Part shown: positions 28,736 through 37,805 of the stretch, piece after piece
How positions within the stretch are numbered: position 1 is the stretch's first letter
How the letters are laid out: every line of letters starts with the position of its first letter
Assembly: GCF_040149665.1 (NCBI RefSeq)
Contig: NZ_JBEFLP010000001.1
Span: forward strand, 1,240,001-1,304,000
Source of the DNA: Sulfitobacter sp. HNIBRBA3233
Lineage (GTDB): Bacteria; Pseudomonadota; Alphaproteobacteria; Rhodobacterales; Rhodobacteraceae
Reading direction: 5' to 3'
Length of the DNA: 64,000 bases
The notes under the pieces: generated by a model
Database searches by the model: none
Told to the model about the DNA's origin: nothing
What the model saw: only the letters and a program-made list of their open reading frames with translations
Made by a program: the position numbers and the translations under genes

Positions 28736-28765
28736 TTCCGGGCCCTCCTCCCTTTAGGCCCGGAA
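28736..28765 (+). ncRNA. CTCCTCCC-loop hairpin downstream of DUF1127 (first)
   Basis: Nine-base perfect stem TTCCGGGCC/GGCCCGGAA with the 12-base loop CTCCTCCCTTTA, 18 bases after the DUF1127 stop codon. Probably part of a co-transcribed CcsR-like RNA processed from the DUF1127 mRNA. Confidence 0.7.
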
Positions 28766-28820
28766 GGTTCCGGCGCGGCAGAGTCTCGGTTTGCGATGAC
28801 CCCGCGCCACACGCGATGTT

Positions 28821-28894
28821 TCCACCCTCCTCCCTTTAGGTGGATGCATCACGAATACGGCGGCTCCCTCCTCCCAGGGTGCCGCCGTTATTCG
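28821..28894 (+). ncRNA. Paired CTCCTCCC-loop hairpins (second cuckoo-like RNA)
   Basis: Hairpin one: six-base stem TCCACC/GGTGGA (28821-28826/28839-28844) with exactly the same 12-base loop, CTCCTCCCTTTA, as the hairpin at 28736-28765. Hairpin two: 13-base stem with one bulged A (28852-28864/28881-28894) closing a CCCTCCTCCCAGGG apical element. The two-hairpin arrangement fits a cuckoo RNA. The tail (TTATTCGTTTCT) is only a weak T tract, so the 3' end is uncertain. Confidence 0.7.
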
Positions 28895-29109
28895 TTTCTG
28901 CCGCCGCATGTGTCCGTAAAGAGTGCTCCGTTTCGCCCCGGAGATGCGCAATCGCGGCATCAGAAAGCAAAACACGCCCCGGCCAGAAGCCCCCGACCCG
29001 CGCAGTGGCGGGGCGGAGAAGTGATATCAAATCTGCACCAGTAGCTGCGCCTGCACGCCCGACGCGTCGGCCCTGTCGAGCGCCACATAGCTTACGTGCG
29101 CGCGCCGTC
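28895..29109. other. Non-coding spacer after the hairpin array
   Basis: No gene seen. It contains a small CTCCG/CGGAG hairpin near 28929-28944 and GC-rich sequence up to the UvrD stop codon. No clear terminator for either strand is visible. Confidence 0.4.
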
Positions 29110-31452
29110 CTAGAACGGTACGTCGTCCGCCGCCGACAGGAAGCGTGCGACGACCTTCTTGTCGCCCGCCTTTTCGAACGCGACTTCCAGTTTGTCACCC
29201 TCGATTCCCTGAACCGTGCCGTAGCCGAATTTCTGGTGGAACACGCGTTCGCCGATGGTGAAGCTGCTGGACGCTGTCATGTCGATGGTGATGTTCTTTG
29301 CCTCCGACGGCTGGCTGACACCGCGCTGGCCAGACCGCGCCTGAAGCCGCCGCCACCCCGGAGAGTTGTAGACGTTCGCCTCCGCCGCCTGATCGTGCAG
29401 GCTGCTGGTCGGCATCGCCGCGCCAAAGCCTCCACCGTAAAGCCCCGGCGGGGTCAGAACCTCGACGTGGTCTTCGGGAAGCTCATCGATGAAGCGCGAC
29501 GGCATCGCCGACTGCCACTGCCCGAACACCCTGCGGTTCGCGACGAAGGACACGGTACAGATTTCCTCGGCCCGCGTGATGCCCACATAGGCAAGGCGGC
29601 GCTCTTCCTCCAACCCCTTGAGGCCGCTTTCATCCATTGATCTCTGCGAGGGGAAAAGGCCGTCCTCCCATCCGGGCAGGAACACGCAGGGAAATTCCAG
29701 ACCCTTGGCCGCGTGCAACGTCATGATCGATACTTTTTCGCCGCCCTCTTCCTGTTCGTTGTCCATGATGAGGCTGACGTGTTCCAGAAACCCTTGCAGG
29801 TTCTCGAACTGCTCAAGCGCCTTTACCAGTTCCTTGAGGTTCTCAAGACGACCGGGGGCTTCCGGCGTCTTGTCGTTTTGCCACATGCCGGTATAGCCGC
29901 TTTCGTCGAGAATGATCTCGGCCAGTTCCATGTGGCTGACGTCTTCGTCGCCCACCATGCGGCTCCACCGGTCGATCCCGTCGATCAGCAGGCGAAGCTG
30001 TGCCGCGCCCTTGCCGCCGATGCCTGCGTGGGCCAGCAGGATGCGCGCGCCCTCGACCAGATTGGTGCCGTGTTCGCGGGCGGTGCGCTGGATCTTCTGC
30101 TGGGCCACATCGCCCAGACCCCGCTTTGGCGTGTTCACGATCCGCTCGAACGCCAGATCGTCATCGGGCGAGGTGACGACGCGGAAATAGGCCATCGCAT
30201 CGCGAATTTCGAGCCGTTCGTAGAAGCGCGGCCCGCCGATCACGCGGTAGGGCAAGCCGATGGTCAGGAAACGGTCCTCAAACGCGCGCATCTGGTGCGA
30301 TGCGCGCACCAGTATGGCCATCTGGTCCAGACCATAGGGCCGCAGGCCGCGCGTGCCGCGCTGCATCGCCTCGATTTCCTCGCCGATCCAGCGGGCTTCT
30401 TCCTCGCCGTCCCAATGGCCGATCAGGCGCAGTTTCTCGCCGTCCTGCGCCTCGGTCCAGAGCGTCTTGCCCAGCCGCCCCTTGTTGCCCGCGATCACAC
30501 CGGACGCCGCCGCAAGGATATGGGGCGTCGAGCGGTAGTTCTGTTCCAGCCGCACCACATGGGCACCGGGGAAATCCGTCTCGAACCGCAGGATGTTGCC
30601 CACCTCGGCCCCGCGCCAGCCATAGATCGACTGGTCGTCATCGCCCACGCAACAGATGTTCTTGTGACCGCTCGCCAGCAGGCGCAGCCACAGATACTGC
30701 GCGACGTTGGTGTCCTGATATTCGTCCACGAGGATGTATTTGAACCAGCGCTGATACTGCGCCAGCACATCCTCGTGGGTCTGGAAGATCGACACCATAT
30801 GCAACAGCAGATCGCCGAAGTCGCAGGCGTTGAGCTCTTTCAGGCGGGCCTGATACTGGGCGTAGATCTCGACGCCGCGATGGTTGTAGGCACCCGCATC
30901 GGCTGCCGGCACCTTGTCGGGCAGCAGCGCGCGGTTTTTCCAGTCGTCGATGATGCCCGACAGCATCCGCGCGGGCCAACGCTTGTCGTCGATCTCTTCG
31001 GCTGCGATCAACTGCTTGAGAAGGCGCAGCTGGTCATCGGTATCGAGAATCGTGAAATTGCTTTTCAGCCCGACAAGTTCGGCGTGGCGGCGCAGCAGCT
31101 TTACGCAGATGGCGTGGAATGTGCCCAGCCACGGCATGCCCTCGATCTGCTGGCCCAGCATCGCGCCGACGCGATTCTTCATCTCGCGCGCGGCCTTGTT
31201 GGTGAAGGTCACGGCAAGTATCTCGTTCGGGCGTGCCCGTCCGGTGTTCAGCAGATGCACGATTCGCGCGGTCAGCGCGCGGGTCTTGCCGGTTCCGGCC
31301 CCCGCCAGCATCAGCACCGGGCCGTCCATCTGCTCTACCGCGGCCCGCTGCGCGGGGTTCAACCCGTCCAGATAGGGCTGCGGGCGGGCCGCCATCGCGC
31401 GTGCGGACAGTGAAGCGCTCTCGAAGGCGCTGTTTTCATCAAAACTGCTCAT
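29110..31452 (-). CDS. uvrD: UvrD/PcrA-type ATP-dependent DNA helicase
   Basis: Superfamily 1A 3'-5' helicase of nucleotide excision and mismatch repair. The 780-residue product has motif Q (LNPAQRAAV), Walker A GAGTGKT at 51-57, motif II (DEYQDT), QNYRSTP, LMTLHAAKGLEFP-like motif V (IMTLHAAKGLEFPCVF) and motif VI (RRLAYVGITRAE). The C-terminus has a Tudor-like module (GERVFHQKFGYGTVQGIEGD) found in PcrA/UvrD. Length and motifs fit; choice between UvrD and PcrA naming is convention. Both neighbouring genes on the right are divergent. Confidence 0.95.
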   Translation of the reverse strand: MSSFDENSAFESASLSARAMAARPQPYLDGLNPAQRAAVEQMDGPVLMLAGAGTGKTRALTARIVHLLNTGRARPNEILAVTFTNKAAREMKNRVGAMLGQQIEGMPWLGTFHAICVKLLRRHAELVGLKSNFTILDTDDQLRLLKQLIAAEEIDDKRWPARMLSGIIDDWKNRALLPDKVPAADAGAYNHRGVEIYAQYQARLKELNACDFGDLLLHMVSIFQTHEDVLAQYQRWFKYILVDEYQDTNVAQYLWLRLLASGHKNICCVGDDDQSIYGWRGAEVGNILRFETDFPGAHVVRLEQNYRSTPHILAAASGVIAGNKGRLGKTLWTEAQDGEKLRLIGHWDGEEEARWIGEEIEAMQRGTRGLRPYGLDQMAILVRASHQMRAFEDRFLTIGLPYRVIGGPRFYERLEIRDAMAYFRVVTSPDDDLAFERIVNTPKRGLGDVAQQKIQRTAREHGTNLVEGARILLAHAGIGGKGAAQLRLLIDGIDRWSRMVGDEDVSHMELAEIILDESGYTGMWQNDKTPEAPGRLENLKELVKALEQFENLQGFLEHVSLIMDNEQEEGGEKVSIMTLHAAKGLEFPCVFLPGWEDGLFPSQRSMDESGLKGLEEERRLAYVGITRAEEICTVSFVANRRVFGQWQSAMPSRFIDELPEDHVEVLTPPGLYGGGFGAAMPTSSLHDQAAEANVYNSPGWRRLQARSGQRGVSQPSEAKNITIDMTASSSFTIGERVFHQKFGYGTVQGIEGDKLEVAFEKAGDKKVVARFLSAADDVPF

Positions 31453-31619
31453 GCACCCAAATTAACCCGATCGCACCAAAAGGAAAAGCCGCGTTCGCAA
31501 TTTGTTCCGGACATCGGCAAGTTACTGGAAAGGATCTGTTTCAGGGCCGCGAAGAGCGCGCGCATCTGCCGGTCACGGGGCAACTGGACAAATCCTGCGG
31601 CCCCTGCCCTTATGCGGTC

Positions 31620-32765
31620 ATGGACCTGCACAACCGATATCCCTCCGTCGCCGATCTGCGCAAACGTGCCAAGCGGCGCATTCCGAAATTCGTCTGGGAA
31701 TACCTCGACAGCGGCACCGGAACCGAATCGACCAAGGCGCTGAACCGCACCGCATTGGACCGCATCGGGATGATGCCGTCGGTTCTGGACGGAGAGTTCA
31801 CACCGGATCTGTCCACGCGGTTTCTGGGGCGCGACTATCCTGTACCTTTCGGGGTGGCCCCGATCGGGATGTCCGGCCTGATGTGGCCCGATGCCGAAGG
31901 CCACCTTGCCCGCGCCGCCGCGCGCGCCAAAATCCCCTACGCGATCTCTACCGTCGCCACCCAGAGCCCCGAGGATGTCGCCCCGCATCTGGGCGAGGCG
32001 GCCTGGTTCCAGATGTATCCGCCGCGCGTGCCGGAAGTGCGCCGCGACATGCTCAACCGCGCGCGGGACGCGGGGTTTACGGGACTGATCCTGACCGTCG
32101 ACGTGCCCGTGGCCTCGCGCCGCGAACGGCAGGTCCGGTCCGGCCTGACCAATCCGCCCCGCCTGACACCGCGTCTGATGGGGCAGGTCGCGCTGCGCCC
32201 GGCCTGGGCGTGGCAGACGGCCAAGCGCGGGATGCCGCACATGCGCGGGCTGGATAAATACACAACGGCGGCGACTGCGAACCTGCCGCCGACCGCGCAT
32301 ATGGGGTATATCCTGCGCACCGCTCCGGGCTGGGAATACGTCGACTGGCTGCGCGAGGAGTGGGACGGCGATTTCATGGTCAAGGGCGTGATGCGCCCCG
32401 AAGACGCGAGCCGCCTGGACGGCATGGGTGTCGATGCGATCTGGGTGTCGAACCACGCGGGCCGACAGTTCGACGGCGCGCCCGCCGCAATCGATGCTCT
32501 GCCCGCGATCCGGGCGGCAACCGACAAACCGCTGATCTTCGACAGCGGGATCGAGGGCGGGCTGGACATCCTGCGCGCCATCGCCCTCGGCGCGGATTTC
32601 GTGATGCTGGGTCGCGCGTTCCACTTCGCCCTTGGTGCGCTGGGACCCAAAGGCATCGACCACCTGATCGACATTCTGGCCAAGGACATGGCGTCTAACA
32701 TGGGCCAGATCGGTGCGCGCGATCTGCGCTCCCTGCCCGAGACGATCCGCCTCGACCGGCTTTGA
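31620..32765 (+). CDS. FMN-dependent alpha-hydroxy-acid dehydrogenase (LldD/glycolate oxidase family)
   Basis: Flavoenzyme oxidising an L-2-hydroxy acid such as lactate. The ATG giving MDLHNRYPSVADLRKRAKRR starts exactly at the family N-terminus; an in-frame upstream extension lies in the spacer and overlaps the divergent uvrD start. The product is 381 residues: FMN-binding VPFGVAPIGMSGL, the AISTVATQSPEDV segment, the active-site SNHAGRQFDG with H279 as catalytic base, and the phosphate-binding FDSGIEGGLDILRA and FVMLGRAF motifs. Substrate is not certain. It stands alone, divergent from uvrD. Confidence 0.9.
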   Translation: MDLHNRYPSVADLRKRAKRRIPKFVWEYLDSGTGTESTKALNRTALDRIGMMPSVLDGEFTPDLSTRFLGRDYPVPFGVAPIGMSGLMWPDAEGHLARAAARAKIPYAISTVATQSPEDVAPHLGEAAWFQMYPPRVPEVRRDMLNRARDAGFTGLILTVDVPVASRRERQVRSGLTNPPRLTPRLMGQVALRPAWAWQTAKRGMPHMRGLDKYTTAATANLPPTAHMGYILRTAPGWEYVDWLREEWDGDFMVKGVMRPEDASRLDGMGVDAIWVSNHAGRQFDGAPAAIDALPAIRAATDKPLIFDSGIEGGLDILRAIALGADFVMLGRAFHFALGALGPKGIDHLIDILAKDMASNMGQIGARDLRSLPETIRLDRL

Positions 32766-32773
32766 GAGTGCGC

Positions 32774-33319
32774 CTATTGCGCCCTGACAGGCAGCGGCGC
32801 ATCCACGAAACGCAGGCGTGAATCACCCGGCGGGAAGGGTTTTCCGTTCCCGCCCGTGGACGAGACCACAAAGCCGTCAGTCACCCGGAAATAGCGCGCG
32901 CATACCTCGCCCCCGAACTGGGAAATAAGAAGACGGGTTGTTTCCTGCAGAAATTCGCCCATTCCCCCTTCGGCGGTCACGCTCTCGATCTCGTCGGGGG
33001 CCACGCAGGTCGCGCCGTCCACGATCCGGCCCCTGCTGCGCAGGCTGACACGCTCGATCTGGCCCGACAGGCCGCGCACCGCACCGGTTTCGACCGCGAC
33101 GATCCGGTTGCCCACGCGCTGCGCCTTCGACAGGGAGGCACAGCTGTTATCCGACGCGCGGTAGTCGATGCAGGCGATTTTCCCCGGATGCTCTGCGAGC
33201 ATCTGCACCACTCCGACAGGCTCCCCTTTATCGAGGGTCTGCATCTTGAAAGGATCGGGCACGGTGCACCCCGCCACCGCAAGCATCGCAAGACAGGCGG
33301 CTATCGTATATTTGTTCAT
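32774..33319 (-). CDS. Predicted lipoprotein, unknown function
   Basis: A 181-residue protein with a lipoprotein signal peptide ending at lipobox VAGC (Cys about 18). The mature part contains several cysteines (CIDYRASDNSC) and a region with ISQFGGEVCARYFRVTDG. I do not recognise the family. It converges with the hydroxy-acid dehydrogenase gene and is divergent from pyc. Likely anchored in the outer membrane or inner-membrane periplasmic face; role unknown. Confidence 0.75.
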   Translation of the reverse strand: MNKYTIAACLAMLAVAGCTVPDPFKMQTLDKGEPVGVVQMLAEHPGKIACIDYRASDNSCASLSKAQRVGNRIVAVETGAVRGLSGQIERVSLRSRGRIVDGATCVAPDEIESVTAEGGMGEFLQETTRLLISQFGGEVCARYFRVTDGFVVSSTGGNGKPFPPGDSRLRFVDAPLPVRAQ

Positions 33320-33532
33320 TGCATCACTACCCCGATGTCACCTTTCCCACCAAAAAGGATCGCTGCACCTGCGACAACCTTTTGTTTCACGCCACCCCCA
33401 ATATCATGCCTGAAAAACGGGTGCGGAAATATCCATTGCGGATCATTCCCGCCCTACCCAGTCTCCCGCATTGCAGCGGGTGCAGCTTAGCGCGTAGTTT
33501 GCCTTAACGTCACTTTACCCAAAGGCCCCTCC

Positions 33533-36500
33533 ATGACCGATTTCCGCAAGATCCTGATCGCCAACCGCGGCGAGATTGCCATTCGCATCATGCGCGCAGC
33601 CAATGAAATGGGCAAAAAGACGGTCGCGGTTTTTGCCGAAGAGGACAAGCTGGGCCTGCACCGGTTCAAGGCGGACGAAGCGTACCGCATCGGCAAGGAT
33701 CTGGGACCGGTCGCCGCCTATCTCAGCATTGACGAGATCATCCGCGTGGCCAAGGAATGCGGCGCCGACGCGATCCACCCCGGCTACGGTCTGCTGTCCG
33801 AGAACCCCGATTTCGTGGATGCCTGCGCGCAGAACGGCATCACCTTCATCGGGCCCAAGGCCGAAACCATGCGCGCATTGGGCGACAAGGCCAGCGCCCG
33901 CCGCGTCGCGATCGAGGCAGGCGTGCCCGTCATCCCCGCCACCGAAGTGCTGGGCGACGATATGGCCGCGATCAAGAAAGAGGCGGCCGAGGTCGGCTAT
34001 CCGCTGATGCTCAAGGCCAGCTGGGGCGGCGGCGGGCGCGGGATGCGCCCGATCCAGAACGAAGCTGAACTGGAAGAGAAAGTCCGCGAGGGCCGCCGCG
34101 AGGCCGAAGCGGCCTTTGGCAACGGCGAGGGATATCTGGAAAAGATGATCCTGCGCGCGCGCCACGTCGAGGTGCAGATCCTCGGCGATACGCACGGCGA
34201 AATCTATCACCTTTACGAACGCGACTGCTCTGTCCAGCGCCGCAACCAGAAGGTGGTGGAGCGCGCCCCCGCCCCCTACCTGACCGAAGACCAGCGTGCC
34301 GAGATTTGTGAGCTGGGCCGCAAGATCTGCGCCCATGTGAATTACGAATGCGCGGGAACCGTCGAGTTCCTGATGGATATGGAAACGGAACAGTTCTACT
34401 TCATCGAGGTGAACCCCCGCGTGCAGGTCGAACACACCGTCACCGAGGAAGTGACCGGCATCGACATCGTGCGCGCCCAGATCCTGATCGCCGAAGGCAA
34501 GACGATTGCCGAGGCCACCGGCAAGGCACGGCAGGAGGACATCACCCTGACCGGACACGCGCTGCAAACCCGGATCACGACCGAAGACCCGCAGAACAAC
34601 TTCATCCCCGACTACGGACGCATCACCGCCTACCGCTCGGCGACCGGCATGGGCATCCGTCTGGACGGCGGCACAGCCTACGCGGGCGGCGTGATCACCC
34701 GCTACTACGACAGCCTGCTGACCAAGGTGACCGCCAAAGCCCCCACACCGGAAATGGCGATTGCCCGCATGGACCGCGCCCTGCGCGAATTCCGCATCCG
34801 CGGCGTCAGCACCAATATCGCCTTCGTCGAGAACCTGCTGAAGCACCCGACGTTCCTCGACAATACCTATCACACCAAATTCATCGACCAGACGCCGGAG
34901 CTTTTCCAGTTCGCCGCGCGGCGTGACCGGGGCACCAAGGTTCTCACCTATATCGCGGACATCTCCGTCAACGGTCACCCCGAGACCAAGGACAAGCCGC
35001 TGCCGGCCAAGGCGCATCGCCTGCCGATGCCCCCCGCCCAGCGGGCCGAGCCGATGATGGGCACCCGCAACCTGCTGGAGCAGAAAGGCCCGCAGGCCGT
35101 CGCCGACTGGATGAGCCAGCAGCGCCAGCTTCTGATCACCGACACGACCATGCGCGACGGCCACCAGTCGCTGCTGGCAACGCGGATGCGCAGCTTTGAC
35201 ATGATCAATGTGGCCCCTGCCTACTCGGCCAACCTGCCGCAGCTGTTGTCGGTCGAATGTTGGGGCGGCGCGACCTTCGACGTGGCCTACCGCTTCTTGC
35301 AGGAATGCCCGTGGCAGCGCCTGCGCGACCTGCGCGAACGCATGCCCAATATCATGACGCAGATGTTGCTGCGGGGCTCAAACGGCGTCGGCTACACCAA
35401 TTACCCGGACAATGTGGTGCAGCACTTCGTGAAGACCGCCGCCGACACCGGCGTCGATGTGTTCCGCGTCTTCGACAGCCTCAACTGGGTCGAGAACATG
35501 CGCGTCGCGATGGATGCGGTGCTCGACAGCGGCAAGGTCTGCGAAGGGACGATTTGCTATACCGGCGACATCTTCGACCCCGACCGCGCGAAATACGATC
35601 TGAAGTACTACGTCAAGATGGGCAAGGATCTGCGCGACGCCGGGGCGCATGTACTGGGCCTCAAGGATATGGCGGGTCTGCTGAAGCCCGCACAGGCACG
35701 ACAGCTGGTTCGGGCGCTGAAATCCGAAGTCGGGCTGCCGATCCACTTTCACACCCACGACACGGCGGGGATCGCCTGTGCGACGATCCTTGCGGCCAGT
35801 GAGGCAGGCGTCGACGCTGTCGACTGTGCCATGGACGCGCTGTCCGGCAACACCTCGCAGGCCACTCTCGGTTCCGTGGTCGAGGCACTGCGCCACACCG
35901 ACCGCGACACCGGTCTGGACATGCGCGCCGTGCGCGAGATTTCCGACTACTGGGAAGAGGTGCGCAACCAGTACCGCGCCTTCGAGACCGGCATGCAGGC
36001 GCCCTCCTCCGAGGTCTATCTGCACGAGATGCCCGGCGGGCAGTTCACCAACCTCAAGGCGCAGGCCGCGTCATTGGGGCTGGAGGAACGCTGGCCCGAG
36101 GTCGCGCGCACCTACCACGACGTGAACCTGATGTTCGGCGATATCGTGAAGGTCACGCCTTCGTCGAAAGTGGTGGGCGACATGGCCCTGATGATGGTCA
36201 GCCAGGGCCTCACGCGCGCGCAGGTCGAGGATCCCGCAACCGACGTCAGCTTTCCCGACAGCGTCATCGACATGATGCGCGGCAATCTCGGCCAACCCCC
36301 TGGCGGCTTTCCCGACGGTATCGTCAAGAAAGTGCTGAAGACCGAGACGCCCAATGTCGAACGCCCCGGCAAGCACCTCGCCCCGGTCGACCTTGAAGCG
36401 ACCCGCAAGGAGCTTTCGGACAAGCTCGACGGTGCCAAGATCGATGACGAGGATCTGGCGGGCTACCTGATGTATCCGAAGGTCTACATCGATTATATGG

Positions 36501-36973
36501 CACGCCACGAGACCTACGGGCCCGTGCGTACCCTGCCCACGCCCGTCTTCTTCTACGGAATGGAACCGGGCGAAGAAATCTCGACCGAGATCGACCCCGG
36601 CAAGACGCTGGAAATCCGGCTTCAGGCGGTGGGCGAGACCAACGAAGACGGTGAGGTGAAGGTGTTCTTCGAACTCAACGGACAGCCGCGCGTGATCCGG
36701 GTTCCCAACCGCATGGTCAAGGCAACGACCCAGTCGCGGCCCAAGGCGGAGGTCGGCAATACCGATCACGTCGGCGCCCCGATGCCCGGCGTTGTCGCAA
36801 CCGTCGCGGTCAGCGCGGGCCAGAAGGTGAAACAGGGCGATCTGCTGCTGACCATCGAGGCGATGAAGATGGAAACCGGCCTGCACGCCGAACGCGACGC
36901 GACGGTCAAGGCGGTCCATATCACCCCCGGTGCCCAGATCGACGCAAAGGATCTGCTGGTCGAGCTTGAGTAA
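33533..36973 (+). CDS. pyc: Pyruvate carboxylase
   Basis: Biotin enzyme converting pyruvate and bicarbonate to oxaloacetate. The 1146-residue single chain has all domains in order. Biotin carboxylase spans about 1-460 (KILIANRGEIAIRIMRA at the N-terminus; LKASWGGGGRGM ATP-grasp loop). The carboxyltransferase TIM barrel spans about 530-820 (TTMRDGHQSLLATRMR; metal-binding FHTHDTAGI). The PC tetramerisation region follows. The biotinyl domain has the AMKM site, lysine at about 1112. Length matches single-chain Pyc. The ATG is preceded by a weak ribosome site (GGCCCCTCC). A GC hairpin follows the stop. Confidence 0.98.
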   Translation: MTDFRKILIANRGEIAIRIMRAANEMGKKTVAVFAEEDKLGLHRFKADEAYRIGKDLGPVAAYLSIDEIIRVAKECGADAIHPGYGLLSENPDFVDACAQNGITFIGPKAETMRALGDKASARRVAIEAGVPVIPATEVLGDDMAAIKKEAAEVGYPLMLKASWGGGGRGMRPIQNEAELEEKVREGRREAEAAFGNGEGYLEKMILRARHVEVQILGDTHGEIYHLYERDCSVQRRNQKVVERAPAPYLTEDQRAEICELGRKICAHVNYECAGTVEFLMDMETEQFYFIEVNPRVQVEHTVTEEVTGIDIVRAQILIAEGKTIAEATGKARQEDITLTGHALQTRITTEDPQNNFIPDYGRITAYRSATGMGIRLDGGTAYAGGVITRYYDSLLTKVTAKAPTPEMAIARMDRALREFRIRGVSTNIAFVENLLKHPTFLDNTYHTKFIDQTPELFQFAARRDRGTKVLTYIADISVNGHPETKDKPLPAKAHRLPMPPAQRAEPMMGTRNLLEQKGPQAVADWMSQQRQLLITDTTMRDGHQSLLATRMRSFDMINVAPAYSANLPQLLSVECWGGATFDVAYRFLQECPWQRLRDLRERMPNIMTQMLLRGSNGVGYTNYPDNVVQHFVKTAADTGVDVFRVFDSLNWVENMRVAMDAVLDSGKVCEGTICYTGDIFDPDRAKYDLKYYVKMGKDLRDAGAHVLGLKDMAGLLKPAQARQLVRALKSEVGLPIHFHTHDTAGIACATILAASEAGVDAVDCAMDALSGNTSQATLGSVVEALRHTDRDTGLDMRAVREISDYWEEVRNQYRAFETGMQAPSSEVYLHEMPGGQFTNLKAQAASLGLEERWPEVARTYHDVNLMFGDIVKVTPSSKVVGDMALMMVSQGLTRAQVEDPATDVSFPDSVIDMMRGNLGQPPGGFPDGIVKKVLKTETPNVERPGKHLAPVDLEATRKELSDKLDGAKIDDEDLAGYLMYPKVYIDYMARHETYGPVRTLPTPVFFYGMEPGEEISTEIDPGKTLEIRLQAVGETNEDGEVKVFFELNGQPRVIRVPNRMVKATTQSRPKAEVGNTDHVGAPMPGVVATVAVSAGQKVKQGDLLLTIEAMKMETGLHAERDATVKAVHITPGAQIDAKDLLVELE

Positions 36974-37022
36974 CCCCGCCGCCGGACGCCACGCGCCCAT
37001 CTGCAACGCACAACGAAGCACT

Positions 37023-37043
37023 CCGCGGCCACTCTGGCCGCGG
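37023..37043 (+). terminator. GC hairpin downstream of pyc
   Basis: Perfect nine-base stem CCGCGGCCA/TGGCCGCGG with a CTC loop, 50 bases after the pyc stop. A T tract follows only about 13 bases later, so termination is possible but not certain. Confidence 0.4.
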
Positions 37044-37248
37044 TTGGCGCGGCACCCTTTTTCGCGCCAAGCCGCCAGGCGGCCTATCGCTTTCTCGGAC
37101 TGCGAAAAGCCCCCGATCCCTGCTCCGACACCGGTGGCGATGGTCCAACATCCGCTCCGCGCGCTATCGGCGAAAAATTTTGCCGGCTTTGCGAAATTCC
37201 CTCTTGCGGCCTCCGGTCGTGGCAGCTAAATCAGCCCCACTAACGGAT

Positions 37249-37323
37249 GCGGGCGTAGCTCAGGGGTAGAGCATAACCTTGCCAAGGTTAGGGTCGGGCG
37301 TTCGAATCGCCTCGCCCGCTCCA
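37249..37323 (+). tRNA. tRNA-Gly (anticodon GCC)
   Basis: Complete cloverleaf: acceptor GCGGGCG/CGCCCGC, D stem GCTC/GAGC, anticodon stem TAACC/GGTTA with loop TTGCCAA (anticodon GCC), T loop TTCGAAT and encoded CCA. Isolated gene. Confidence 0.97.
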
Positions 37324-37354
37324 GTTAGAAACCGGGACCCCACCGGTTTACCGC

Positions 37355-37377
37355 AAGGCCGCCTTCGGGCGGCCTTT
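37355..37377 (+). terminator. Terminator after tRNA-Gly
   Basis: AAGGCCGCC-TTCG-GGCGGCCTT stem with a TTCG tetraloop, ending in TTT. Lies 31 bases after the tRNA CCA. Confidence 0.75.
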
Positions 37378-37463
37378 CGCGTCTCCGGGGGCCGCGTGAT
37401 CAGAGCGAGGACTCGGGCGCACGCGCCGCGCCCGCCCCTGCCGGACTGGACTGCATCGGAATT

Positions 37464-37805
37464 TCAGTTGATCGGAAAGCGCTTCAGACAGCCCGGCGCG
37501 TTGCGCTGGTAGTCTTCGAGCGTGGCGTCCACGTCGCGCCGGTCGCGCATGATTTCCATCGCGCGCTTTTTCTCGGGCCAGCTTCCGGAGACATGGCGTT
37601 CGAGAATCAGGATACTGATCCCCACGAGGATGTCTTTCTCCTCGCTGGTCATCAGCCCCGCCCGCCCCAGCGTCACCCCCGTCAGCGCCATCATGTTCGC
37701 ACAGCGCAGGGCCGCGGCCTCGGACCCCTCGTAGACGCGCTGCGGGGCCGCGAGAGCGGGAAAGCCCAGCACCGCGCAAACTGCGAGCGTCACAAGCCGC
37801 ATCAA
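37464..37805 (-). CDS. Small secreted protein, unknown function
   Basis: A 113-residue protein with an N-terminal signal peptide ([21 protein letters not shown], cleavage after about residue 20). The mature part has two cysteines (RCANM and PGCLKRF) likely to form a disulfide. I do not recognise the family. Its ATG overlaps the stop of the upstream RAM-domain gene by four bases, so the two are co-translated. Probably periplasmic. Confidence 0.75.
   Translation of the reverse strand: MMRLVTLAVCAVLGFPALAAPQRVYEGSEAAALRCANMMALTGVTLGRAGLMTSEEKDILVGISILILERHVSGSWPEKKRAMEIMRDRRDVDATLEDYQRNAPGCLKRFPIN

Noticed and set aside
28190-28894. Reading the anti-SD hairpins as minus-strand elements with GGGAGGAGG ribosome sites
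   Set aside because: The terminator T tract follows the hairpin on the plus strand, and no minus-strand ORF follows the GGGAGGAGG tracts at proper distance.
33515-35164. 549-codon minus-strand frame opposite pyruvate carboxylase
   Set aside because: It lies wholly inside pyc, which is complete and motif-rich; the antisense product has shadow composition.
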